Below are positions 40,681 through 49,093 of a DNA stretch of 64,000 nt, in pieces. Numbering within the stretch: position 1 is the first letter of the stretch; every line of letters begins with the position of its first letter. The notes under the pieces were generated by a model. It searched no databases and had not been told where the DNA came from. It saw nothing but the letters and a program-made list of their open reading frames with translations. The position numbers were made by a program, and so were the translations under genes. The stretch is from Streptomyces radiopugnans (GTDB lineage Bacteria > Actinomycetota > Actinomycetes > Streptomycetales > Streptomycetaceae). The stretch spans positions 124,001 through 188,000 of the forward strand of contig NZ_FOET01000011.1 of NCBI RefSeq assembly GCF_900110735.1, written 5' to 3'.

Positions 40681-41475
40681 TCAGTCGCCGATGTAGGCGA
40701 GCAGGTCTTCGTGGAGCAGCCCGTTGGAGGCCGCCGCGTTCCCGCTGTGCGGGCCCTCGCGCCCGTCCAGACCGGTGAAGGTGCCGCCCGCCTCCTGGAC
40801 GACGATCGCGTTCGCCGCCATGTCCCACAGCGACAGCTCCGGCTCCGCGCACATGTCCACCGACCCCTCGGCGACCATCATGTACGGCCAGAAGTCGCCG
40901 TAGCCGCGGGTGCGCCAGCAGTCCCGGGTCAGGTCGAGGAAGCCGCCGAGCTTGCCGCGCTCCTCCCAGCCGCCGAGCGAGGAGAACGCGAACGAGGCGT
41001 CCTGCACCCGGGCCACCCGCGAGACCGACAGCCGGGTCGCGGACGTCAGGCTGCGGCCGGTGTACGCGCCGGCGCCCAGCGCAGCCCACCAGCGCCGGTT
41101 CAGGGCCGGGGCCGACACCACGCCGACCACCGGGCGGTCGCCCTCCTCGGTCCGCTCCATCAGCGCGATCAGTGTGGCCCACACCGGGACGCCGCGCACG
41201 TAGTTCTTGGTGCCGTCGATGGGGTCGACGACCCAGCGGCGCGGCCCGCGTCCCTCGCTGCCGAACTCCTCGCCCAGCACCGCGTCGCGCGGCCGCGCCC
41301 GCTGCAGGGAGGTGCGGATCAGCTCCTCGGCCGCCTTGTCGGCCTCGCTCACCGGCGTCATGTCGGGTTTGGTCTCGACCTTGAGGTCGAGGGCCTTGAA
41401 CCGCTCCATCGTCGTGGCGTCGGCGGTGTCGGCCAGCACGTGGGCGAGACGCAGGTCATCGTGGTAGTCGGGCAT
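40681..41475 (-). CDS. hisN: Histidinol-phosphatase HisN (inositol-monophosphatase family)
   Basis: A 264-residue IMPase-family enzyme, the actinobacterial histidinol-phosphate phosphatase of histidine synthesis. Metal-binding motifs are LGEEFGSEG, WVVDPIDGTKNYVRGVPVW and LSLWDMAANAIVVQEAGG. General inositol or other phosphatase activity cannot be excluded. Leaderless ATG 6 nt after TACTGT. Confidence 0.85.
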   Translation of the reverse strand: MPDYHDDLRLAHVLADTADATTMERFKALDLKVETKPDMTPVSEADKAAEELIRTSLQRARPRDAVLGEEFGSEGRGPRRWVVDPIDGTKNYVRGVPVWATLIALMERTEEGDRPVVGVVSAPALNRRWWAALGAGAYTGRSLTSATRLSVSRVARVQDASFAFSSLGGWEERGKLGGFLDLTRDCWRTRGYGDFWPYMMVAEGSVDMCAEPELSLWDMAANAIVVQEAGGTFTGLDGREGPHSGNAAASNGLLHEDLLAYIGD

Positions 41476-41481
41476 GGACGA

Positions 41482-41487
41482 ACAGTA
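41482..41487 (-). promoter_or_regulatory. Leaderless -10 of hisN
   Basis: TACTGT on the minus strand lies 6 nt before the ATG at 41475. Confidence 0.6.
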
Positions 41488-41574
41488 TCCAGCGGTGCGG
41501 CCGGCCAGCCACACGGGAGTGGCCAACCGGGTGTGCGGGCGTACACCCGCGGCGGTGAGGCGGTGCGAGGCGTC

Positions 41575-41603
41575 TTGACACCCTCCGCGACCGCACCGAT
41601 GCT
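41575..41603 (+). promoter_or_regulatory. Promoter of the TetR-family gene
   Basis: TTGACA (41575-41580), 17-bp spacer, GATGCT (41598-41603). A near-consensus housekeeping promoter. Confidence 0.6.
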
Positions 41604-41635
41604 GTGCGCCACCCGCCGCGTCCGGGGAGGCGTTG

Positions 41636-42355
41636 ATGACCTCGGTGATGCCCTCTGCCGGAGACTCCGCCGGAAGTCCTGCCGGAAGCCTCGCCGGAAG
41701 CCGTGCCGGAACCCCTGCCGCGGGTTCCGCCGGGCCGGCCGCGGCGGCCGTGCCGCAGCCTCCGGCGCGCCAGGCACTGCTGCGCGCCGCCCGCGCCGCC
41801 CTCTCCGACAGACCGTGGCCCCGTGTCCGCATGGTCGAGGTCGCCGCGGCGGCGGGCTTCTCCCGCCAGACCCTCTACAGCGAGTTCGGCTCCAAGGAGG
41901 GGCTGGGCACGGCCCTGGTGGCCCGCGAGCTGGAGGCCTTCCTCGACCGCACCGCCCGTGCCGCGCAGCGGGCGGCGCGGACCGCCGCCGACCCGGCCGA
42001 CGCCCCCGTCGCGGGCTGCGCCGCGGCGGCCGTCTCGGTGGTGCGCACCGCCCACCGCGACCCGCTGGTGCGCGCCGCGCTCACCGGCTGCTGGGAGTCC
42101 CGGCTGCCCCCGCCCGGACCCGAGCCGGACCGGGCGGGGGCGAGACTGCGCGACCGTACCGCCGCCGCGCTGGTGTCCGCCGGGGCGGCCGCCGGTCACG
42201 GCGCGGCCGGCCCCGCCGCGCTGCGCCACGCCTGCGAGGTGGGCCTGCGGCTGGCGCTGTCCTATGTCGTCGCGCCCTGCGACGGCCCGCCCGAGGCGAC
42301 GGAGGAGGCCGCGGGCGCCCACGTCACCCAGGTGCTGCGGGCACTGCTCGGCTGA
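41636..42355 (+). CDS. TetR-family transcriptional regulator
   Basis: A 239-residue TetR-type protein. The HTH is MVEVAAAAGFSRQTLYSEFGSKEGLGTALV (about residues 65-95). The ligand domain is Ala-rich and has no recognisable class. The N-terminal 45 residues are a disordered Ala/Gly/Ser/Pro stretch encoded by 12-bp tandem repeats (about 41657-41710). GGGGAGG lies 5 nt before the ATG. It diverges from hisN; targets unknown. Confidence 0.8.
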   Translation: MTSVMPSAGDSAGSPAGSLAGSRAGTPAAGSAGPAAAAVPQPPARQALLRAARAALSDRPWPRVRMVEVAAAAGFSRQTLYSEFGSKEGLGTALVARELEAFLDRTARAAQRAARTAADPADAPVAGCAAAAVSVVRTAHRDPLVRAALTGCWESRLPPPGPEPDRAGARLRDRTAAALVSAGAAAGHGAAGPAALRHACEVGLRLALSYVVAPCDGPPEATEEAAGAHVTQVLRALLG

Positions 42356-42400
42356 GCCCGCGGCCGGACGGCCGGGCCGGGCGGGCGCGGCGTACCGGGG

Positions 42401-43435
42401 TCAGTCGCCCTCCCGGCGCTCCCGTGTGGCCAGCAGGCGGCGCAGGGAGAACAGCCGGGCCGGATCCGCGTGGCCGTCGGCGACCCAGGAGTCCAGCGCG
42501 CAGTCCGGCTCGTCGTGGCTGCAGGCGCGCGGGCAGCCGTCCGTGCCCGGTACCAGGTCCGGGAAGGCGAGGATCACCCGGGACGGATCGACGTGGTTCA
42601 GGCCGAAGGACCGCACACCCGGGGTGTCGATCACCCAGCCGCCCTCCGCCGGCGGCGGGAAGGAGACCTCGCCGGGCAGCGGCAGCGCCAGCGCCGAGGT
42701 CGTGGTGTGGCGGCCGCGCCCGGTGACCGCGTTGACCCGGCCCGTCGCCCGCCGGCGGTCGGGCGGGACGAGCGCGTTGACCAGGGTGGTCTTGCCGACC
42801 CCGGAGTGGCCCACGAAGGCGGTGGTCCGGCCCCACAGGAACTCGCGCACCCGGTCGGCGGCGGCGCCGTCGGCCAGCTCGTCGCGGTCGGTCACCACAT
42901 GCCGGACCCCCAGCGGGGCGTACGTCTCAAGCAGCGCGTCGGGCGGCGCCAGGTCCGACTTGGTGAGGACCAGCAGCGGTTCGAGGCCCGCGTCGTAGGC
43001 GGCCACCAGGCAGCGGTCGACCAGCCGGGGGCGGGGCTCGGGGTCGGCCAGGGCGGTGACGATGGCGAGCTGGTCGGCGTTGGCGACGACGACCCGCTCG
43101 TAGGGGTCGTTGTCGTCGGCGGTGCGCCTCAGCACCGAGGAACGCTCCTCGACCCGCACGATCCGCGCCAGGGTGTCCCTGGCGCCCGACAGATCGCCGA
43201 CGACCGCCACCCGGTCGCCGACCACGACGCCCTTGCGGCCCAGCTCGCGGGCCTTCATGGCGGTGACCGTGCGGCCGTCCACCAGGCAGGTGATCCGGCC
43301 CCGGTCGACGGTCAGGACGAAGCCGGAGGCGGCGTCCTCGTGCTTGGGCCGGATGCTGGTGCGCGGGCGGCTGCCCCGGCGGCCCGGGCGGATCCGGATG
43401 TCGTCCTCGTCGGTGTGCTTGCCGTAGCGGCGCAT
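42401..43435 (-). CDS. rsgA: Ribosome small-subunit GTPase RsgA
   Basis: A 344-residue circularly permuted GTPase that helps mature the 30S subunit. It shows an OB-fold N-terminus, G4 LTKSD before G1 GHSGVGKTTLVNAL, then G3 DTPGVRSFGL, and the C-terminal zinc knuckle CPRACSHDEPDCAL. ATG chosen at MRRYGKHTDEDD. It lies 14 bp downstream of aroA on the same strand, an operon common in actinomycetes. Confidence 0.92.
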   Translation of the reverse strand: MRRYGKHTDEDDIRIRPGRRGSRPRTSIRPKHEDAASGFVLTVDRGRITCLVDGRTVTAMKARELGRKGVVVGDRVAVVGDLSGARDTLARIVRVEERSSVLRRTADDNDPYERVVVANADQLAIVTALADPEPRPRLVDRCLVAAYDAGLEPLLVLTKSDLAPPDALLETYAPLGVRHVVTDRDELADGAAADRVREFLWGRTTAFVGHSGVGKTTLVNALVPPDRRRATGRVNAVTGRGRHTTTSALALPLPGEVSFPPPAEGGWVIDTPGVRSFGLNHVDPSRVILAFPDLVPGTDGCPRACSHDEPDCALDSWVADGHADPARLFSLRRLLATRERREGD

Positions 43436-43449
43436 GGCGGATCCGCCTC

Positions 43450-44808
43450 TTATCCTCTGGCCCCGTCCCCTTCGAGCATGGCGCTCCACAGCTCGGGGAA
43501 GTCGGGCAGGGTCTTGGCGGTGGTCGCGACGTTCTCCACCTCCACGCCCTCGACGACCAGGCCGAGCACCGCGCCCGCCGTGGCCAGCCGGTGGTCCTCG
43601 TAGGTGTGGAAGATCCCGCCGCGCAGCGGGCGCGGACGGATGACCAGCCCGTCCCCGGTCTCGGTGACGTCGCCGCCGAGCCCGTTGATCTCCTTGGTGA
43701 GCGCGGCCAGCCGGTCGGTCTCGTGCAGCCGCAGGTGCGCCACGCCGCGCAGCCGCGACTCGGAGTCGGCCAGCGCCGCGACCGCCGCGATGCCGGGGGT
43801 CAGCTCGCCCACCTCGCTCAGGTCCACGTCGATGCCGTGGATCCGGCCGGTGCCGGTGAGGGTCAGACCGTGCTCGTCCAGCTCGCAGCGCCCGCCCATC
43901 TCGGTGAAGATCTCGCGCAGCGCGTCACCGGGCTGGGTGGTGTGCGCCGGCCAGTCCGGGATGGTCACCCGGCCGCCGGTGACCAGCGCGGCGGCGAGGA
44001 AGGGCTGGGCGTTGGACAGGTCGGGCTCGACGACCAGGTCGCGGCCGAGCAGTGCGCCGGCCGTGACCCGCCAGACGTTCGGCTCGCCCCCCGACTCGGG
44101 GGTGTCCACCTGGGCGCCCGCGGCGCGCAGCATCTCGACCGTCATCCGGATGTGCGGCATGGACGGCAGCGGGCCGCCGGTGTGGCGGACCTCCACGCCC
44201 TGGTTGAAGCGGGCGCCGGAGAGCAGCAGGGCGCTGACGAACTGGGAGGACGAGGAGGCGTCGATCTCCACCGCGCCGCCGGTCAGGGAGCCGCCGCCGT
44301 GCACGGTCAGCGGCAGCGCGCCGCGCCCGCCGTCGTCGACGCGGGCGCCCAGCGCGCGCAGCGCGTCGATCACACCGTGGAGGGGGCGCTCGTGGGAGCG
44401 CTTGTCGCCGTCGAAGTGGACCGGGCCGTCGGCCAGGGCGGCCACCGGCGGCAGGAAGCGCATCACGGTGCCCGCGTTGCCGACGTCCACACCGGCGGGG
44501 CCGTGCAGTCCCGCGGGGATGACCCGCCAGGCCTCGCCGCCGGCCTCCGGTGCGGCGCGGCCGCCCGCGACGGGCGCGGAGCTGGAGGACACCGTCTCCT
44601 CGATGCCCACCCCCATGGCACGCAGCCCCTCGGCCATCAGGAGGGTGTCGCGCGAACGCAGCGGGCGGCGCAGCCAGCCGGGCTCGGAGGCGAGTGCGGC
44701 GAGCACCAGACCGCGGTTGGTGACCGACTTCGATCCGGGCACGGTGACGGTCGCGTCGACGGCGCCGGACGCGAGCGGCGCAGGCCAGACAGTGGTGTGG
44801 TCGGTCAT
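43450..44808 (-). CDS. aroA: 3-phosphoshikimate 1-carboxyvinyltransferase (EPSP synthase)
   Basis: A 452-residue EPSP synthase of the shikimate pathway. Substrate and PEP contacts are visible: GSKSVTNRGLVLAALA, DVGNAGTVMRFLPP, DASSSSQFVSALLLS, LRLHETDRLAALTKEI and TYEDHRLATAGA. NAGT(V)MRF carries the Gly that glyphosate contacts. Leaderless ATG after TAAAGT. First gene of aroA-rsgA. Confidence 0.95.
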   Translation of the reverse strand: MTDHTTVWPAPLASGAVDATVTVPGSKSVTNRGLVLAALASEPGWLRRPLRSRDTLLMAEGLRAMGVGIEETVSSSSAPVAGGRAAPEAGGEAWRVIPAGLHGPAGVDVGNAGTVMRFLPPVAALADGPVHFDGDKRSHERPLHGVIDALRALGARVDDGGRGALPLTVHGGGSLTGGAVEIDASSSSQFVSALLLSGARFNQGVEVRHTGGPLPSMPHIRMTVEMLRAAGAQVDTPESGGEPNVWRVTAGALLGRDLVVEPDLSNAQPFLAAALVTGGRVTIPDWPAHTTQPGDALREIFTEMGGRCELDEHGLTLTGTGRIHGIDVDLSEVGELTPGIAAVAALADSESRLRGVAHLRLHETDRLAALTKEINGLGGDVTETGDGLVIRPRPLRGGIFHTYEDHRLATAGAVLGLVVEGVEVENVATTAKTLPDFPELWSAMLEGDGARG

Positions 44809-44815
44809 GGGGCCA

Positions 44816-44821
44816 ACTTTA
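44816..44821 (-). promoter_or_regulatory. Leaderless -10 of aroA-rsgA
   Basis: TAAAGT on the minus strand lies 7 nt before the aroA ATG at 44808. Confidence 0.6.
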
Positions 44822-44970
44822 GTGGTTCCGGCGGTACGGGAATCCTGACCGGACACCGGGAGGGGCGCCCGGACGGCGGCCGCGCGGCGCGCCGCCGGTC
44901 GCGGCCGGACGGACTCCGGCCGGGCCGGGCCGGGCGGGAGGCGCCGGGGAGGGCGCCCGGAGCGGAGGCG

Positions 44971-45690
44971 TCAAAGCCCCAGCAGCCACCGTCCGCCGCC
45001 GGTCAGCGAGCACAGCGCGACGGCGTGGAAGAGCAGGAGCCACAGCGGCGCGGGCGTGTTCGTCAGCCGCGCGAGCTGGTCGGCGTCGGAGTCCGGGGCC
45101 TCGCCCCGGCGCCGCTTGGCCTGGAGTTCGAAGACGGGCCGCACGCCGCCCAGCAGCAGGAACCACACCACCCCGTAGGCGAACGCCGCCTGCACCTCGG
45201 TCGCGGTGAACCACGACACCAGGAAGAACGCCCCGCCGGTGAGGACGACGGTGAGCATCCCGTAGGCGTTGCGCACCATCACCAGCATCGCCAGCAGCAG
45301 CGCCGTGGCCCCCCACAGCAGCGCGGTGACGTGCCCGGCGGCCAGCAGCCACGCCCCCGCCAGACCGAGCAGCGACGGCGCGGTGTACCCGGCGGCGGCC
45401 GTCAGCACCATCCCGATCCCGCTCGGCCTCCCGCGGGAGACGGTCAGCCCGGAGGTGTCCGAGTGCAGGCGTATGCCCTCCAGCCGCCGTCCGGTCAGCA
45501 GCGCCGCGATCCCGTGCCCGCCCTCGTGGGCGATGGTCACCGCGTTCCGCGCCACCCGCCACGGCCCCCGCGCGGCGACGACGGCCAGGGCCACCAGCCC
45601 GGTGACCGCCACGACCGCGAAGGACGGGTCGGGCTGCGTCCCGACGACGCGGTCCCAGACCTCGGCGATGCCGTCCGTGTCCGTGTTCAT
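44971..45690 (-). CDS. M50-family (site-2-type) membrane metallopeptidase
   Basis: A 239-residue membrane protein with about six helices and the zinc motif HEGGH in TIAHEGGHGIAALLTGRRL. A second block, SGLTVSRGRPSG, resembles actinobacterial M50B-like proteins. No PDZ domain. GAGGGGG lies upstream of the ATG at 45690. Substrate unknown. Confidence 0.8.
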   Translation of the reverse strand: MNTDTDGIAEVWDRVVGTQPDPSFAVVAVTGLVALAVVAARGPWRVARNAVTIAHEGGHGIAALLTGRRLEGIRLHSDTSGLTVSRGRPSGIGMVLTAAAGYTAPSLLGLAGAWLLAAGHVTALLWGATALLLAMLVMVRNAYGMLTVVLTGGAFFLVSWFTATEVQAAFAYGVVWFLLLGGVRPVFELQAKRRRGEAPDSDADQLARLTNTPAPLWLLLFHAVALCSLTGGGRWLLGL

Positions 45691-45882
45691 GCTCGGCCGC
45701 CCCCTCTTCTTCTTCCCCTGCGGTCCGTCGTGCCCGCTGCGTCCGTTCCAGCCCGTTCCGGCCCGTTCCGCCGCCCCGCGCGCCGCGCTCCCCCGGCCGC
45801 GAGGCGGTGCCCCGCAGTGTGCCACGGCCCTTCCGGGACGCCCGTACGGCCGGTCACGGTGCCGCCGGCCGCACGGGCGTGG

Positions 45883-45888
45883 CAGGGT
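45883..45888 (+). promoter_or_regulatory. Possible leaderless -10 of the HMCES/YedK gene
   Basis: CAGGGT lies 7 nt before the ATG at 45896. Only A2 and T6 of the -10 box are conserved. Confidence 0.35.
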
Positions 45889-45895
45889 GGCGGAC

Positions 45896-46711
45896 ATGTG
45901 CGGACGGTATGCGGCGAGCCGATCGGCCGGTGAACTGGCCGGGCTCTTCGGAGTGGAGAAGCGGGACCCGGCCGAGGAGCTGGCGCCCGACTGGAACGTG
46001 GCCCCCACCAAGCAGGTGTACGCGGTGCTGGATCGGCCGCTGAAGGACAGCGGCGACCCGCGTCCGGTACGCCAGCTCAGGACGCTGCGCTGGGGGCTGG
46101 TGCCCTCCTGGGCGAAGTCCCCGGACGTGGGCGTGAAGATGATCAACGCACGGGCCGAGACGGTGCACGAGAAGCCCTCCTACCGCCGTCCCTTCGCCGC
46201 CCGGCGCTGCCTGCTGCCCGCCGACGGGTACTACGAGTGGGTCACCGGGGCGGCCGAACGGCAGGAGGAGGAGAAGGGCAGGCGGAAGCGGCCGCGCAAG
46301 CAGCCGTACTTCGTGACCCCCGCCGACGGCTCGGTGATGGCGATGGCCGGGCTCTACGAGTTCTGGCGGGACAGGACGCTGCCCGAGGACCACCCCCAGG
46401 CCTGGTGGGCCACCTGCGCGGTGATCACCACGGAGGCGCAGAGCGAGCCGTTCGCGGGCGCCGGGGAGGGGGGGCCGCGCTCCCTCGCCGACATCCACCC
46501 CAGGATGCCGCTGGTGCTCACCCCCGACCGGTGGGACGCCTGGCTGGACCCGGCCCGCACCGACGCGGAGGACGTACGCGGACTGCTGGTCCCGCCGCCC
46601 GCCGGGACCATGCGCGCCTACCCGGTGCGCAGCGAGGTCAGCAACGTGCGCAACAACGGGCCCGAGCTGCTGGAGGAGCTTGACGCGCCCGAGGCCGGGA
46701 CGCTGTTCTGA
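45896..46711 (+). CDS. SOS response-associated peptidase YedK/HMCES
   Basis: A 271-residue SRAP protein, which crosslinks to abasic sites in single-stranded DNA and protects them. Catalytic Cys2 is in MCGRYAAS, the conserved Asn in APDWNVAPT, MINARAETV follows, and the His is in DIHPRMPLVL. An Arg/Lys/Glu insert (about 122-137) is present. An alpha/beta-hydrolase gene follows after 4 bp, forming an operon. It fits the repair theme of the window. Confidence 0.9.
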   Translation: MCGRYAASRSAGELAGLFGVEKRDPAEELAPDWNVAPTKQVYAVLDRPLKDSGDPRPVRQLRTLRWGLVPSWAKSPDVGVKMINARAETVHEKPSYRRPFAARRCLLPADGYYEWVTGAAERQEEEKGRRKRPRKQPYFVTPADGSVMAMAGLYEFWRDRTLPEDHPQAWWATCAVITTEAQSEPFAGAGEGGPRSLADIHPRMPLVLTPDRWDAWLDPARTDAEDVRGLLVPPPAGTMRAYPVRSEVSNVRNNGPELLEELDAPEAGTLF

Positions 46712-46715
46712 GCCG

Positions 46716-47426
46716 GTGAGCGACGACAGCGACGACAGCGGCGACACCACCGGCGGAAACGCCGACGGCACCGGCACCAGCGGCGGGAACGGCACCGCGG
46801 GCGGCACCACGGAGGAGGTCGCCACGCCGGCCGGCCCGGCCCGGATCACCTGGCGGCGCGCCGCCCGGCCGCGCCTGGTCCTCGCGCTCGGCCACGGTGC
46901 CGGGGGCGGCGTCGAGGCGCGGGACCTGCGGGCCCTGGCGGACGCGCTGCCCGCGCACGGCGTCTCGGTCGCCCTGGTCGAGCAGCCCTGGCGGGTGGCG
47001 GGGAGGAAGCTGGCGCCCGCGCCCGGGAAGCTGGACGAGGGGTGGCGGGCGGTGTGGCCCGCTCTGGCGGGGGAAGGGCTGCCGGTCGTCTCCGGGGGGC
47101 GCAGCGCCGGGGCGCGCGTGGCGTGCCGGACCGCCGCCGGGCTCGGGGCGCGCGCCGTGCTCGCGCTGGCCTTCCCGCTGCATCCTCCGGGGAAGCCGGA
47201 GCGGTCCCGGGCCGGTGAGCTGCTGGGGGCGGGGGTGCCGACCCTGGTCGTCCAGGGCGGGCGCGACCCCTTCGGGCGGCCCGCCGAGTTCCCCGAGGGC
47301 ACGGAGGTCGTCGAGGTGCCCGGTGGCGACCACGGCTTCGCCGTGCCGAAGAGGGCGGCGCTCGGCCAGGAGGAGGCGCTCGGTGTGATCACCGGCGCGG
47401 TGCGCGAGTGGCTGGCGCGGGAATGA
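46716..47426 (+). CDS. Alpha/beta-hydrolase (dienelactone/TEX30-like)
   Basis: A 236-residue hydrolase: oxyanion-loop motif LGHGAGGG, nucleophile elbow GGRSAG, late Asp region VQGGRDPFG and catalytic His in GGDHGF. The N-terminal 30 residues are a disordered Asp/Gly/Ser/Thr run. The GTG lies 4 bp after the YedK stop. Its stop codon overlaps the SigR-type promoter. Substrate unknown. Confidence 0.75.
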   Translation: MSDDSDDSGDTTGGNADGTGTSGGNGTAGGTTEEVATPAGPARITWRRAARPRLVLALGHGAGGGVEARDLRALADALPAHGVSVALVEQPWRVAGRKLAPAPGKLDEGWRAVWPALAGEGLPVVSGGRSAGARVACRTAAGLGARAVLALAFPLHPPGKPERSRAGELLGAGVPTLVVQGGRDPFGRPAEFPEGTEVVEVPGGDHGFAVPKRAALGQEEALGVITGAVREWLARE

Positions 47427-47445
47427 TGCCCCGCGCGGGTGTGTT
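47420..47445 (+). promoter_or_regulatory. SigR-type autoregulatory promoter of sigR
   Basis: GGAAT (47420-47424), exactly 18 bases, GTT (47443-47445): the sigma-R consensus. Transcription would start near 47453, upstream of the extended sigR reading frame, as at sigRp2 in S. coelicolor. Confidence 0.8.
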
Positions 47446-47641
47446 GTGCCGGTGCAGGAAACGTACGGACCGCACGCACGCGCGAGGAGAGGGAGTCCAC
47501 CCGACATGGGTTCGATCGCATGCCCGTCCCGCCCTGTGGGTACCCGTGCCACAGCCGCCCAGGTGGACTGGGCGACACTGAGGCTCGCCGGACCCGTCGG
47601 GGAGGCCCCCTTCCGGACGGCGGAGAGGACGGACCGTCGTC

Positions 47642-47647
47642 TATTCT
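47642..47647 (+). promoter_or_regulatory. Candidate constitutive -10 for the short sigR form
   Basis: TATTCT lies 48 nt before GTG 47695. There is no good -35. It could be the housekeeping sigRp1 that feeds the short isoform. Confidence 0.35.
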
Positions 47648-47694
47648 CCGGTTCGAATGGGTCCGGCAACGGACTCGAAGCCGCATCGGAGGAG

Positions 47695-48366
47695 GTGGGT
47701 CCGGTCGCCGCGACCGACGACGCTGCGCCCAGGGAACCCGTGGAGACGGACGCCGAACGGAACGCGCGCTTCGAACGGGACGCCCTCGCCTTCCTGGACC
47801 AGATGTACTCCGCCGCGCTGCGCATGACGCGCAACCCCGCGGACGCGGAGGACCTGGTGCAGGAGACGTACGCCAAGGCGTACGCGTCCTTCCACCAGTT
47901 CCGCGAGGGCACCAACCTCAAGGCGTGGCTGTACCGCATCCTCACCAACACCTTCATCAACTCGTACCGCAAGAAGCAGCGCGAACCGCAGCGCAGCGCG
48001 GCCGAGGAGATCGAGGACTGGCAGCTCGCCCGCGCCGAGTCGCACATGTCGACCGGGCTGCGCTCGGCCGAGTCGCAGGCGCTGGACCGGCTGCCCGACT
48101 CGGACGTGAAGGAGGCGCTCCAGGCCATCCCCGAGGAGTTCCGGATCGCGGTCTACCTCGCGGACGTCGAGGGGTTTGCGTACAAGGAGATCGCGGACAT
48201 CATGGGGACACCCATCGGCACGGTGATGTCCCGTCTGCACCGCGGTCGCCGGCAGTTGCGCGGCATGCTGGAGGACTACGCCCGCGAGCGCGGGCTGGTC
48301 CCGGCGGGCGCGAACGGCGCCGCCGCGCCCGAGGAGTCGCACGACCGGAAAGGCTCGGGCTCATGA
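47695..48366 (+). CDS. sigR: Thiol-stress ECF sigma factor SigR
   Basis: An ECF sigma factor controlling the thiol-oxidative stress regulon. The 223-residue form from GTG 47695 has region 2 (FLDQMYSAALRMTRNPADAE, LVQETYAKAYASFHQF) and region 4 (IPEEFRIAVYLADVEGFAYK, GTPIGTVMSRLHRGRR). The open frame continues upstream without a stop to GTG 47446. ATG 47506, with a GGAGAGGGAG purine stretch before it, gives a 286-residue form like the unstable sigma-R' isoform of S. coelicolor. At 47695 the Shine-Dalgarno abuts the GTG, so this start is uncertain. The stop overlaps rsrA (ATGA). Confidence 0.9.
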   Translation: MGPVAATDDAAPREPVETDAERNARFERDALAFLDQMYSAALRMTRNPADAEDLVQETYAKAYASFHQFREGTNLKAWLYRILTNTFINSYRKKQREPQRSAAEEIEDWQLARAESHMSTGLRSAESQALDRLPDSDVKEALQAIPEEFRIAVYLADVEGFAYKEIADIMGTPIGTVMSRLHRGRRQLRGMLEDYARERGLVPAGANGAAAPEESHDRKGSGS

Positions 48367-48728
48367 GTTGCGGAGAGCCGCACGAGACGGACTGCGCTGA
48401 GGTCCTGGACCACCTGTACGAGTACCTGGACCGCGAGATGCCCGACGGCGACCTGACGAAGTTCAGGGAGCACTTCGAGGAGTGCTCGCCGTGCCTGGAG
48501 AAGTACGGCCTGGAGCAGGCCGTGAAGAAGCTGGTCAAGCGGTGCTGCGGCCATGACGAGGTGCCCGGTGACCTGCGGTCCAAGGTGATGGGCCGCATCG
48601 AGGTGATCCGTGCCGGGCAGGCCGTGCCGGAGCAGCCCGTGGTGGAGCCCGCGGCGGGCCGTCCCCGCACCGCTCCCCTCGCGAGCCCGGGCGGCGAGGC
48701 CGGCGAGGGCTGCGGGGAAACGGCCTGA
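48363..48728 (+). CDS. rsrA: Zinc redox anti-sigma factor RsrA
   Basis: A 121-residue ZAS-family anti-sigma factor. Cys3, Cys11, His37, Cys41, Cys44, Cys61 and Cys62 fall at the same numbers as in S. coelicolor RsrA, where Cys11-Cys44 forms the trigger disulfide that releases SigR. The HxxxCxxC core is HFEECSPC. Position 31, Cys in the S. coelicolor protein as I recall it, is Leu here. Translation is coupled to sigR by a 4-base overlap. Confidence 0.93.
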   Translation: MSCGEPHETDCAEVLDHLYEYLDREMPDGDLTKFREHFEECSPCLEKYGLEQAVKKLVKRCCGHDEVPGDLRSKVMGRIEVIRAGQAVPEQPVVEPAAGRPRTAPLASPGGEAGEGCGETA

Positions 48729-49093
48729 GGGCCGCCGGTGCGCGGCCGGCCCCGCATTCCGCACCGCACCCCGCACCGGCCCTGACCCCTGCCCGCCGCC
48801 CCGTGTCTCCACCGCATCACCCGAACGTGCTAATCCGCCCGGCTTCCGCCTGCCGTGACACGGGCGGCCGAAGGCCCTCGCGCGCCGCCGCGCCGGGCGT
48901 GCCCCCCTGCCGCCGGCCGCTCACCGCCCCTACGACCGACGGGTAATGAGCGCGCACCCGGGTGGGCATGGTTGGATGCGAACCGGGAACCGCGGCTGGG
49001 AGAAGATCGCGGCACGGACACCGCGGCGGGGACCGCGAGAAGACGGCCGCGAGGACGGTCGGGAGCAGCAGGCGGGAGTCAGGCGGGAACATC
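48729..49093. other. 365-bp gap between rsrA and the TPR gene
   Basis: No convincing gene: the short frames here lack a codon bias or RBS. The tail of an open frame from 48962 runs into the TPR gene. GGGTAATGAG near 48940 is the only AT-richer patch and may mark the promoter. No clean terminator was found after rsrA. Confidence 0.4.

Noticed and set aside
41657..41710. 12-bp tandem repeats at the start of the TetR gene, considered as a binding array
   Set aside because: They are in frame, downstream of the RBS and encode a simple Ala/Gly/Ser linker; coding slippage is the simpler explanation.
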